DNA of 64,000 nucleotides from Mytilus edulis (Eukaryota; Mollusca; Bivalvia; Mytilida; Mytilidae): the NCBI RefSeq assembly GCF_963676685.1, contig NC_092345.1:46521838-46585837 (forward strand), given 5' to 3'. The position numbers and the translations under genes were made by a program. Below, piece by piece: positions 35,980-47,733 of the stretch. Under the pieces are notes generated by a model. It did not search any database and was not told the DNA's origin. It saw nothing but the letters and a program-made list of their open reading frames with translations. The first letter of the stretch is position 1. Each line of letters starts with the position of its first letter.

Positions 35980-36760
35980 GTGTAGTTTTGTTTTAACATG
36001 TAAAGCGCTTAGAGTAATTGTAGTTTTATAGAATGCGCTATAAAAATGCCTTGTAATAATAATAATAATATGTTGTTTCCGATGATGTCGGTGGCGTCGG
36101 CGTTTTCAGCACCAACAATGTCTTATGGTGTGGTGAAGTCAGTTTATAAAAACGACAAATGGCAAATCAATGATATTTAGTATGCAGTTGTATTAGCATT
36201 TGCATATCTCATTTCCATGGAGATTATTTAGCCTCACATCTTAAGTTTTCGAATATATAGGTCTGTAAAAATAAAAAAATAACTATTTTGATAATGAAAT
36301 TATCCGTTAAAAGATTTTTACTATGTTTATGACCCAACTGTAGGCGGCAATGTGGCATTAAGTTTTTCCGTTTTTACTGCTGTCCGTCCGTCTTTCTGTC
36401 ACTCTGTCCATCCATCGATCCGTCACTCCGTACTTCTTATCGTACCATTTTCGTTTCCGCACTCTTACTTAGGTTTTCCTCATCTAAATTTAATGAAACT
36501 GATACACAATGCTAGGAACCAAAAGTCGTACACAGAGTCCGAATTTGGTAAGTGAGCTATATACTGTTTTTTTTTTTTTTTAACTAAGAAAATTGCATTT
36601 TTTTCCGTTTCCACACACTATATTATAATAAGTTTGTCTCATCCATATTTTATGAAGCTCATACACTATAATAGGAACCACAACAAGCTGGCAGAGTTCG
36701 AATGTGGGCAGTGAGTCTTTTTTCTCAATTTTCTTTTTCGATATGCACGTCTAGACACGT
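35980..36760. repeat. Repeat fragments shared with the region after gene A
   Basis: AAAGCGCTTAGAGTAATTG to (TAA)n near 36000-36070 is a short dispersed repeat. 36350-36720 (GAAACTGATACACAATGC, GTGAGCTATATACTG) matches 5640-5960. The C/T-rich open frame here is not called. Confidence 0.5.
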
Positions 36761-36989
36761 TTGAATGGAATTGCATGCATGGCTGTACTTGTGTAGTGAA
36801 AAGGTTTACGTTTATTGAAAGCTGCACGAACATGTATATAAACAAGACAAAATCGGGCTACAAAAAATTATACCAGAAACCTTGTAGATACCCTTTAGCA
36901 TAGCTAGTCTAAGTCAGTGCTTTTTTTAAATAGTAAATTAGCAAAATACCGAACTCCGAGTAAAATTCTAAACGTAAAGTCCCTACTAA

Positions 36990-39700
36990 GCAAATAGCAA
37001 AATCAAAAGCTCAAAAACATCAAACCAATGGATAACAACTGTCATATTCCTGACTTAGTACAGGCACTTGCTTATATAGAAAGTGGTGGATTAAACTTGG
37101 TTTATAACTTGCTTAAAACTCTCACTTGTATGAAGGTCGCATAAAATTCCATTATATTAACAATGATGCGTGAACAAAACAAACATGACAGACATAATAG
37201 GTAACCATGTCAAAAATAGGGGTATAGAAGTCTAACATTGTTTTAAAATCTTAATCCCTATAAAACGGTGTTCAATCAAAATGGAAGACGATTCCACTTG
37301 GGTGCTTGTTGTTGTTGGTTGTGGGTAAACCGAAATGTATTCGACGGGAAAGGAATCAATATTATTTACTTTTTAATGAATAAAAAAAAAATATCATTTT
37401 TTTATGAAAAGGACGGTTTCCAAAAATTATTTCGATATAATCTGATGGTAAAATTATATTTGCCACCCGTCACTAATCAGGAGTGTTATTATATCTGATA
37501 TGGTTTGCTGTAAAATGTGATCTTTGTGTTGTTATATTCTTCGAATGTGTTCTAAACATTGGTTGATCACTAATATTCCGTTGTTGATTTCTGTTGCTGA
37601 TCCTAAATATATCTCTATTGTCTTGTAAGTAATCTCGCTGTAAATGAGGGTTTTCAGGCCGTGTCTGGAATTCTGAATTTATCAGCTTATGTTGTGTTTG
37701 ATTATTTGGCGTCAACAGCACTCTTACCTATACAAAAGCATTTAAAAGAAAATTAAATACTAGGTAAATTAATTAATGCATGTTTACTGTATTGTGTTAT
37801 TATTATATGAAAAGAGTTATACCATTCAACGCATACCATTCAACGCTACATTCGATGATCATATTGTATATATACAAATTAATTGAGATATGGTATGATT
37901 GCCAATGAGACAACTCTCCAACAGAACCAAATGACATAGAAGTTTACAACTATATGTCGTCGTACAGCCTATTATACAGGGGAAAAAAGATGTTATGACA
38001 ATCTGAAAGTAACTAAAAGCTTCAAAAAAATAAATAAACGAAAAACAAAAGATGCTTATTTCATAACACAAATGACACAAATATAATATATAATGTTTAA
38101 AAGATATTTCAGCTACTTATATCATTGAAACACAAACTGAATGAGTAAAAAGTAAAATAAAAAAAAATACTGAACTCCGAGTAAAATTCAAAATGGAAAG
38201 TCCCAAATCAAATTGCAAAATTAAATAATAAAACACATTAATCGAATGTACAGCAACTGTCATATTTCTAACTTGATACAGGCATTTTCAAATGTAGAAA
38301 ATGGTGGATTGAACCTGGTCTTATAGCGTTATACCGCTCACTTATATGACAGTAGCATTAAATTCCGTTATTTTAACAACGATGCGTGAACAAAACAGAC
38401 ATAATCGGTAAAATAGTCAAAATATGACTACAGCAGTCATCACTCTGTTACAATCTCAAAACATACAAACATTTACAAAACAACCCAAAGACTTTAAATT
38501 CCAAATTATCTAAGTTACTTATTTTTAGATTATGATATAACAGACCCAGACACATTTTTATAGACTTCTACATAAACAGCGATACTATATATCATTACGC
38601 TGCAAATGCAAATATGAAAACGTATCTGCTGATCTTTTTTTTCTTCAGAAAAGACAATACTGTGTAGATAGATACATGTATGGTGTTGAAGCCTGAATGC
38701 ATGTGTCAATGATAAGATGCAACATTTTCTGTAAAAGTCAATTATTTTAAATATGAGGATAGATGTAATCGACTAATGGTTTAACACTAGTCCTTTTAGG
38801 GCCCTCTCGTGAGACCTGAACTGTACCTTCACTTTTATATTGAGAATGTATGTTTATTTTGTACTCTACACTGATAACTCACGTTTAACTTGCATACATT
38901 TAAAGCCTTTAGTTTTAACTTACTTTTGTTTCTTTTAAAGTTGCACAACAGCAACACGCTATCGCTGATATGATACTGACAATAATTTCATTAAATGCAA
39001 AGAACGCTATAAGCAGTGGAACCAACCATTTGTAATCGGAACTGTATAGCCCATGGCGCTACAAATTGAAATTAATTATTATGTAATAATGAAAATAATA
39101 TCAATTGTAAAATAAAAATTAAAAACAAAAAACTGCTTACTTTTGTTTCCATCTACCCAAATTGCACTTTTTTGTCATTTTTTTTTTTCACCTACGTTTA
39201 TTTAAGATGCAAGCGAAAGTGTCCATTCTGGGTTTATTTTGTAGTCGAATATTTATTTACATTTAAGTTCCACCAAATTAATTTTGAATCCATATTGAAT
39301 CCTAGAAAAAAAAACTAGTCTGAACCCACCTCTTAACGATCCATGTACTAAAATTGCATCCATGCGTAAGAATAAATCCATAATAATCGAATAACTGTAA
39401 CTGATGTTTTGATTTTTTTCTCTCCAAATTTTTAGAACAATTTAACAATGCACGTAGTCCAATCGGCCTTGCTTACTTTTAATTATTATTTTTTTCAGAT
39501 GTTTATGCCTGTAAAATATTCTAATACCTCATTTCTAAAAAAAAAAATTCGACATCGCATGGCGATATTGATTTTTTATGTCCAAATGAACACATCATCT
39601 GTTGGTATATTCTGAGAACGTTTGTGTATATTTGTATTGATTCAGCTAAGTTGAAAAACCTGAATAAAGTCAAATCAGAAAAATACTTGTGTAGTCTATA
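36990..39700. other. Repeat-rich stretch without recognisable genes
   Basis: Copies of the 'ATTCCTGACTTAGTACAGGC' family lie at about 36990-37110 and 38180-38350, and a 'GATTGCCAATGAGACAACTC' repeat at 37885-37990. The remainder is AT-rich with no exon-like signals that I could support. Confidence 0.4.
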
Positions 39701-40189
39701 AGAAAACATGTAAGATTTCCACTGCTATTTTTGTTGAATGAGTGCAATTTGGGAACTGTGAGATTATAGAACGAAGATTTCAATTTGAAATTGAATTTAA
39801 CGGCAATAACACTTGCGAAAGTGGATAGTTTTACTTTTAAATAACTATCAGATAAAATTACATATAGTCTATACCTACCAATAAAGCTTCATATGCATTT
39901 ACACATGCACAAGCAGGACCAAACAACGCAGAACATAAAATACTCAATATCAGGAAAGACATTTTCTGTAAAAAAAAAAAATATCCATGAATATTTAAAT
40001 TATGTAGACCTCATGTCTTGTCGAAGATCTTTTCATTGTGTTCATTATATTTGTATTTAATATTCAAGTTAGGCGAAATATACCAAAGGGACATTATAAG
40101 ACATTATAAATCTGACAACGCTATGGCAAATACACAAAGTACTCTGCAGTAAGAACCCACGTTAAATTTCCATACATTTCGAGCCCTTA

Positions 40190-40510
40190 GTTTCAAAAGA
40201 GGGATGAAAGATACCTGACGGACATTTAAACTCATAAATCGAAAATTAAACTGACAACGCCATACATAAAAAGGAAAAGACAAACAGACAAACATCAGTA
40301 TTCAAAACACAGCATAGAACGCTAAGACTGAGATACACAAACCCTTTCAAAAGCCGGTGGTAATCGCGGGTGGTCCGGAAGTGTAGGTAGATCCTGTTTA
40401 ACAAATATCACCCGTCGTGTTGCTCATGTAAGTGCGAACACGATGATATATCTAGTTCGATAGGTGACTTTCGGGCAAAACAGGACAGTATTGTGGTCTT
40501 GACGATTGGA
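40190..40510 (-). mobile_element. Retroelement tail fragment
   Basis: GAGGGATGAAAGATACCTGA through ACAAACCCTTTCAAAAGCC to the GACGATTGGACCATATTG part follows the order of the 25.4-kb copy but is more diverged. It is minus-oriented like that copy. Confidence 0.5.
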
Positions 40511-40980
40511 CCATATTGTCATCGATTACATAAGTATGAATACGAAAAAGTGGTTTTATTCCTTAAGTTTTGGGGAACATAATATATAGTTTCCACAATT
40601 AGGGTGCTATGACGTTACGCACGATATTGCGTCCCAATTAGTAACGTCAAAATTTGACGTTTTACGTCGGTAATCGAGTATACTTTGTTCGTTTTGTTTG
40701 TAATCATTTTTGATCGATATGGTTAAGCACGTCATTACGTGTTATCATATATATCTTGAAGTATTTTGTTATTTGCAAAATGTTTGAAATCATTTTTTTT
40801 TTCTTCATAAAATACATATTTACTCACAAAGCAGAATATACTGGACTTCTTTTGTCTTGATATATTTAGTGCCATAGTACCACACATACAAAACTGAAAA
40901 TATGTTTTCATATTTAAAGATTGAAATACTAGTATCTGGTCCATATTATTCTTTAAATGAAATGCAAATACATGTATAAT

Positions 40981-41934
40981 GCGGGGTTCACACATTGCCG
41001 ATAATTGCTCCCGTTTGAGATCAGACAGCGATATGACACGAAAAGTGAAAAAGTCGGATTAGTGTCCTCAATTATCTGGAATGTCCTATTATTGTCTGAA
41101 CGCAGTCGTTTTAGTTCGTGACAGATTCCTACTGGTCGGGAAGGGTCCAAATAGTCCGGTGCGTCCCATAACATTCGAGGAAACTCAGCCGATTTTGTCT
41201 AGTCGGATTACAATCGTGCCTATGTCGTGACAGATTCTGCTGTATCGGATCGAATTCCTAACAATGTTCTGTGTATTCGGGACGGTGTCCTGTGGAACGG
41301 GAATGATCTGGAGAAATTTTTCATTGCTGTTTTTCTGCCGATTGAGTCATGATTGCATCCAGATCTTGTCGATTTCGAACCGTTCCAAAACAGTCCCGTT
41401 ATTAATTCTAAATTCGTCAATGATACCCACGTCAGAGTCCCGACAATTACAGAATACAATACGACTGAGACCAGACAAAGCCATTTGCAATGCGATAGAG
41501 CGGACCGTGATAGAATTATGTTCCGACAGTACCTGATCATCCCGAGTATGCCGACAGTTTTCGAACGGATAACTTCCGTCAGCGTCGGTTCACTGTCTTG
41601 TCACTATCTGATCTCTGTCGGATTACATTCAGTAGAATCGGGACGCAGTCGTGACAGACTCGGTCAAATTTGACCTGGCGAAAGATACAAATCGGATAAG
41701 AAGCGGATTTAGAACGGAATTATCGGAATAAATTCGCTTGGAAACGGTTGAATATCGACGCTTCCTGAACAATATCTGATTGTTGTCGTGATTAAATTAT
41801 TTTTTTTACAAATTTTAATAAAGTTTGAATTTCCATCCACGATGCATAGGATCTTGATCAGACTTTTAATAAATTTTAATCGGGAATGGTCCTGTCAAGG
41901 ACGGCAGTAAAAATCGTGAATGTGTGACCCCAGC
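40981..41934. mobile_element. CpG-richer element with GGGGTTCACACATT inverted ends
   Basis: The left end CGGGGTTCACACATT and the right end AATGTGTGACCCCAG are near inverses. Both are next to TA, fitting a TA target duplication. The 955-bp interior is clearly richer in G, C and CpG than its flanks and full of short motifs such as GTCGGATTA and its inverse. Overlapping open frames on both strands follow from the base composition. The class is unknown. Confidence 0.6.
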
Positions 41935-42648
41935 TTAACAAATTAGAATAAAAGTATGGAGGTATATTGCTTTGAAGGAAAAAAGTAAAGTATGTTTAAA
42001 AAAAAAATTTTTTTAAAAGATAAAAAAAAAACAGTAAGATAAATACAAATAATTATCATTCAAAATAAAAACATAAGAAACAAATAACAGAAAAATTGAC
42101 TGATGCGTATGCAGAAAATAGTACTGCTGTTTTTCCGAATAGTGAATATTGCGTATCTTTATTGTGAATGTCATGATAGTATAACATAACATATTTACTG
42201 TTAAAGGCAAAGAAGTTTGACAAACCAGTACGTGAAAACTAAGCTTTAACTTAGTCAAGAGAGCAAGATTATCTCATATGGTTTGATCACCAGTCCTGTT
42301 TAATCAAAGACTTTTTAATTTGTGGTAATATTGCTGTTAATCAACCGGTCACGTGGCTTTTTAGAATATGACCAAACACTATGTTTGGTTAAAGTTAGAA
42401 TAAAGGTGGCTTGGTAATGTAATGAGTTTTTATTTAGACTGCTATGTTGTGATAGTTGTTTTTGTTACGAATTTGTCGTCCTGCATATGTAATTCTTACC
42501 GCTAGAAATTAATCAGTTAATTTAAATCTATAAATCAATCAACCTAATAAACAAGAGCCACGTAAAAGTTTAACACATTTCCCTGTATGTATTTCATTTC
42601 AAGACCGTATACTTCAAACATTATCTATGTAAGTTCGTCTTTTCTTAC

Positions 42649-42909
42649 CCATATACCACACCACATTGGAGTAGACGATACGGTGATCTGCATTGCTAGT
42701 TCTTGTTTGTCATTTAAGTCTTTGTCAGTATATGTTGGAGATTCATCCATCACTACATAAGTAACTATATTAACCACTCCTAGAATCATGCATGTGACAC
42801 CTAGTCCAACATGTATTGCTCCAATGACCTTGATGCCAGAAAAGGGGAACTTCTTAAGACTGTCAATGTCAAATCCTTCAAATTGAGTAAATTCTTTCTT
42901 TTCCATCAT
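42649..42909 (-). CDS. First coding exon of an MS4A/CD20-like membrane protein
   Basis: On the minus strand an acceptor TTTTTTTAG (exon from 42922) is followed by ATGATG; the frame then runs 87 codons to donor TGG|GTAAGA. It reads MMEKKEFTQFEGFDID, then a membrane segment about residues 24-49 (GIKVIGAIHVGLGVTCMILG), an acidic loop, and MWCGIW at the end, like the start of the second MS4A membrane segment. The KVxGxxxxGLG pattern and the loop ending in a W-G-I motif are the basis for the family call, from memory. Later exons should lie below 42640 on this strand, but I could not identify them; a remnant is possible. Confidence 0.6.
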
Positions 42910-42922
42910 GTGGCTTACTTGA

Positions 42923-45900
42923 CTAAAAAAATGTTTGACATTATATGAAACAGTGACAATCGCTTCAGAGATAATGAAGGAATATTCACGAAGGCATCTG
43001 GCCAAAGGTGCCAATGAAGTTCGACAATCGTGTAACTATAAAATTTGTTTATAGAATAGGGTGTTGCAATGTTACATATAATAACATTGTGATTTAGAAT
43101 AAAGAATTTTGTCTAGCTGGACCAAAAACGGCAATCCATTATATAACAAATTAAAGACGAACAGATATTGCCAAGTTACTTGTCATTTTATAAATAGTAT
43201 TCTAGGAAAAGTATAGCCATTGCAGTTAGTCCATGTGTACGTAAACATATTTAATGATTGCAGATGTTCTGTACAAATGAGTCAAAACGACTTAAAATGT
43301 AAACATCCAAATATTTGCTGAAAGATTTGATAATAGATAAAGATCATTTATTGAATTTTAAATTGTTAAACTCAAATATGATTAATTATATGATTTTTTT
43401 TCAGGGTTAGATGATCATGTTATGGCAGCAACTAAAATAAATAGTTCTACAAACCATGGGAAGTAATATATTATTTCCATGTACAAACTAACATCAACAA
43501 AAGAGAACATAGAATTAGTAAACGATCGAGATAGAAACCCAACAATTCAAGAGTTCATCATTAAAAATACACAAAAGACACAAGATTTATATATATATAT
43601 GATAAAAAAAATTAGCATACCTTAGTGCTATAACATTAGAAATGAAGTGAAAAAAAGTAATGAAAATGAAAAGATTAAATATACGTGTATGAAAAAATTA
43701 AATGTAAATAAATGGAAAAATGGAAAAAAAAACGTATATTTCTATATGAAAAAATCAAATAATTATACATCAATTACCTTTTTTCTTGTTCATATTAGGA
43801 AACTTCTTTTCCGATATCCTGTGTAGGAATTTTAAAATTTCAACTACTATCATTGAATAACCAAATTCTTGTATTTGTAAATGATTTACAGCATTAAATT
43901 TAATACTTTGACCGTTGTCAAGTAGTGTTGTGACAGTGTGAGGATCTTATTATTACTTTTAAAAGCAGATATATTTCGTATCTACGATGTCGCTTTAGTC
44001 AAATATTTAAAATCTCGCTCAAAATATTACATATGTCATCTCTGGCACTAAAGGGGCTCCATAATATCCTTGTTCGCAATCGGCTTTCTGTTTTCTGTTG
44101 AATAAAATGAACCAATCTGGAAATCGAAGTTGTAAATGCATAATATTTCTTTATACAAAAGGTCGTATCTTGAACGGAATAGATTTTTTCTTAAATGTAA
44201 TATATATTTTAAAGGAATAAGTATAAAATTCACTAGTGCTTCACCATGTTAAAAAATCAAATCCGTTCATTAATCTAAACTGAAAAGCAACGTGTCTATG
44301 CAATTTGTGAGTTATTGTAAAATATTAAACAATTATTAAAAAGATACTGTAAAATCCCCAGATGTGACAACTATCCCGGGGACCAAACTTTAAGGATGTG
44401 GAACAGGATGAAAGCAATGTGGTGTTGGGTTGGTGTCTCATTGACGTATATAATGTACCCCACATCTATTTGTATTTATATTTATGTCAATGGCAGATTG
44501 ACGATTAAAACATTATATATATTGAGAAACCTTGATATTACCTTTTATGATTTACTCAATTACCTTAAATGGGACATCAATTGAATACATCTTTACATTT
44601 ACTTACATTCTAATAGCATTTATTATCTATAACGAATATTTATTGTTTGTTACATAACAGTGTAATGTATGTTCAACGATGATTCAAAGTTACCCTTTAT
44701 TTGTAAGTCATCGTGGTCAAAACTTTATTTCCTTAATAGATGTTGATACGAAAATAGATATATATATATAACATTATACAGTATACAACATGTACATGTA
44801 AAAGTCTTAAATGCATATATAATAGTCTTTTACTTACACCATTGATTCGCATTTGGTCATTATAATTTAATGGTGATTTCGTACCTTGTAATTAATCCCC
44901 TTCATTGATGTGGCGATTAATGATAATGGTTGTTTGTTACTTAACGTCCAGTGGCAAATATTTCATGCATCTTCAGGTCGAGCGAATGATGAAAACAATG
45001 GTGAAAACGATAACAGCTTTTTTATATAAAAATTAACAATATTTGAAATAAATTTACAAACCTTCTTAAACATGTATTACGACATTGTGATGAATACGTC
45101 GGTTTTCAATCCATAAAATTTCTAAATATTCTATTTATGGAAATATGTTTCTTTGTATATAATTATACTTAATGCATTTTAGTTGTTATTAAAACCAACG
45201 AAGTGAAATGAAATGTAACATGTCAATTCAATTTTTCTTTTGATTTTAACTTTAAATAAAAACTATAATTATTATTCAAGAAGTTATGTACTTTTATGAG
45301 GAAAATAATTATCATTACGTTTTATCTGTACCATTTTGTGACGGTTTAAGTTCTCGTATCGTCTCGTACTTACATATAGTGTAGCGGGGCTATAGTTCGG
45401 TAAATGCATTGGACCCAATAAAAAAAAATAGGGGAAAATGTAAATTGTAAATGTCTTCTAGATGTATTTTGGTTTATTTGTCTTTGGGTTGCTGTCTTAA
45501 TGATTTGTACACATATTTTTTTCTATACAGATGTTGCAAATACTCTACAAAGAGTATTATTTTTGTTTCAATATTGAAAGTCATCATTGAACATATTAGT
45601 TTTATTTTATGGTTAATAAGGTGTGAAGTAATATTATGAGGTCTGGACCTACGTCACAATTTAAAGTTATTATTAAAAGGTTTTTGAATAAATAAGGAAG
45701 CAATTATAATAAATTACTTTACCATTAACGAAATAAAGTGTAGTGGGGAAAACACAGTGTGATGGGAAATTACTTTTTTTGCTTACAGTTTCCAAGTGAC
45801 ACAAAATGTATTTATTCTCATTACATTAATACTAGCTTTCATGCATTCCCGATAAAGCAGACTCAAAATAAAGGAATAACTTGGTACTGATAAATATATA

Positions 45901-47580
45901 AAACGAATCAACTGTCTAAATGGTCTAGTGCTTTTACCTACTTACCACGATTCCTCAGATGAAACTTTATGTATACTAAATAACAAAAGTAATGCACCAC
46001 GTCTATTAATGTCCTTAGGAGCAAAACTTTCTGTTGCATTTAACTTTACCAAAAACGATTGAAATTGGTCAAAATTTTGAATAAACTTTTCTGTAGTCAT
46101 TAACATCAAATTTTGTAAAAGGGAGAATTTTCATTATTTTAAATTTTAACCTAAGAAAAATATTTTAACAAGAACAAACAAATGTTTCAAATATTTGAAA
46201 ACTCAAGTCTTGTGTAGATCACATAAAAACGAAAAGGACTTTGGTTTTCAGGATCTCAATCATTTATGGTCATCTGAGCAGTTCGTGTACTTAACATCTC
46301 TATTTACATGTCACAAAAGACGGATTTTATTTATAATCACAGAGCGGTCATTTCCTGTCACTGAACATAGGGTCACAAAGTTCATATGTATACATAATAT
46401 ATTATAAACGAGTCTAAATTGAAAACTACGTTCAAACCTATGATTGCGTTGGATAAAAACCGCAATTTTTATACGTGTGCATGTAAAACAAATTTCGTTG
46501 TAGAAGGGTCTAAACATAATATATATAATATATATTACAAGTTATTAACAATGGTAATAGTTTATTGGTCTGATCGGAGGTCAAGTATTTTTATCGAAGA
46601 ATGTTAATGGTGAATAGCTGTACACAACTTTTTTCGAACAAAAACATAAAAGATCGATGTATAACACTATTATTTTGTGTGACCAACAAAATACAGATTT
46701 TGTCTAAATTGTCAGGTGACAGGAAAAGATGACCACAAAATTGAATTAAGGAAATGGTAAAACACAATAAAAAACAGCCTTCTTATTTATTTCTTTGAAC
46801 AAAGTATATTGATAAAAGATATGAATAATATGCTACAGTTACTTTAGCCCAAAACTATAATTTCGAGAACAAACTATTAGGGGAATGTTAATGATGTGTC
46901 ATGTGTACTATTGTTTGTCTGTTTGTCCTTTTCATTTTTAGCCATGGCGTTGTCAGTTTATTTTCGATTTATTAGTTTGGCTGTCCCTCTGGTATCTTTC
47001 GTCCCTTTTTTAAAGACTTGGTTCGTGAAAGAATTCCTAAATATTCCCTCTTAGCATCTCATCCTTGTCCAGTAGCAAAACCTACCAATTTTATCTATGC
47101 TTAATAGTTCTTGGCAGTTCTAAATCTTTGCAAAAACTGGAAGGAATCTTCAAATCAGCAAATATAACAACTAAATAAAATAACTTTTAAACAATTACGA
47201 CTTTGTACGACTCAAAAAAAAGTTTTGGTTTATCCCACGTTTTGCGAAATTATACATTGTATGTTAACTTTTTAAAGCCGTTTCATTTCCGTTGGTTAAT
47301 ATAGTCTAACGTTTGATTTCGTCTCCCTTTTAAAATGTGAATTAAAGTTAAATATTTTTGTAAATACTTTTTTCCTTTTTTAAATATTTTTTTTCAACAT
47401 TGTCATCGTCATTTCCCGAATTACTAAAAGGTCCTTTCCTTACGTATACCACAACCACTGAAATTACTCAAAAAAATGAATATTCTTTATTTAATTATGA
47501 GTGATTGACAAAATGTCAATATTACATAAAACATTATTATACAAATAACCCTTATACGTCAATCGCGGAACGATTTGACA
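42923..47580. other. Long stretch without supported genes
   Basis: Upstream of the MS4A-like exon, so it may hold 5' untranslated exons, but none can be shown. An inverted retroelement tail fragment is at about 46905-47010 (TTTGTCTGTTTGTCC, GCCATGGCGTTGTCAG). The remainder is AT-rich. Confidence 0.4.
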
Positions 47581-47591
47581 TTTTACAATGT

Positions 47592-47600
47592 TATAAGAAG
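47592..47600 (+). promoter_or_regulatory. Possible TATA box of the small secreted-peptide gene
   Basis: TATAAGAAG lies 109 bases before the ATG at 47701. That leaves room for a 5' untranslated leader of about 80 nt. No other support. Confidence 0.35.
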
Positions 47601-47700
47601 CGAGAGATCATTAAACTGTGTTGTAAACATATCTATAGGGTGTAGTTGATAGTTATATTGTTTCAGTCTTTCGTGTGTGATTAGCAAGTACAGAACCATC

Positions 47701-47733
47701 ATGTTTCGTTCTCTGATTTTAGTATTGACCATT
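47701..47733 (+). CDS. Secreted-peptide exon 1 (start of signal peptide)
   Basis: ATG in context CCATCATG, 11 codons MFRSLILVLTI, then GTAAGT. The next coding exon is 3.5 kb away. Confidence 0.75.

Noticed and set aside
36352-36555. 67-codon frame rich in Ser, His and Pro
   Set aside because: It comes from a CCGTCCGT-type low-complexity part of a dispersed repeat also present near 5.6 kb.
41220-41673. Overlapping open frames of up to 106 codons on both strands
   Set aside because: They overlap in all directions inside the CpG-richer inverted-end element; low stop density follows from base composition.
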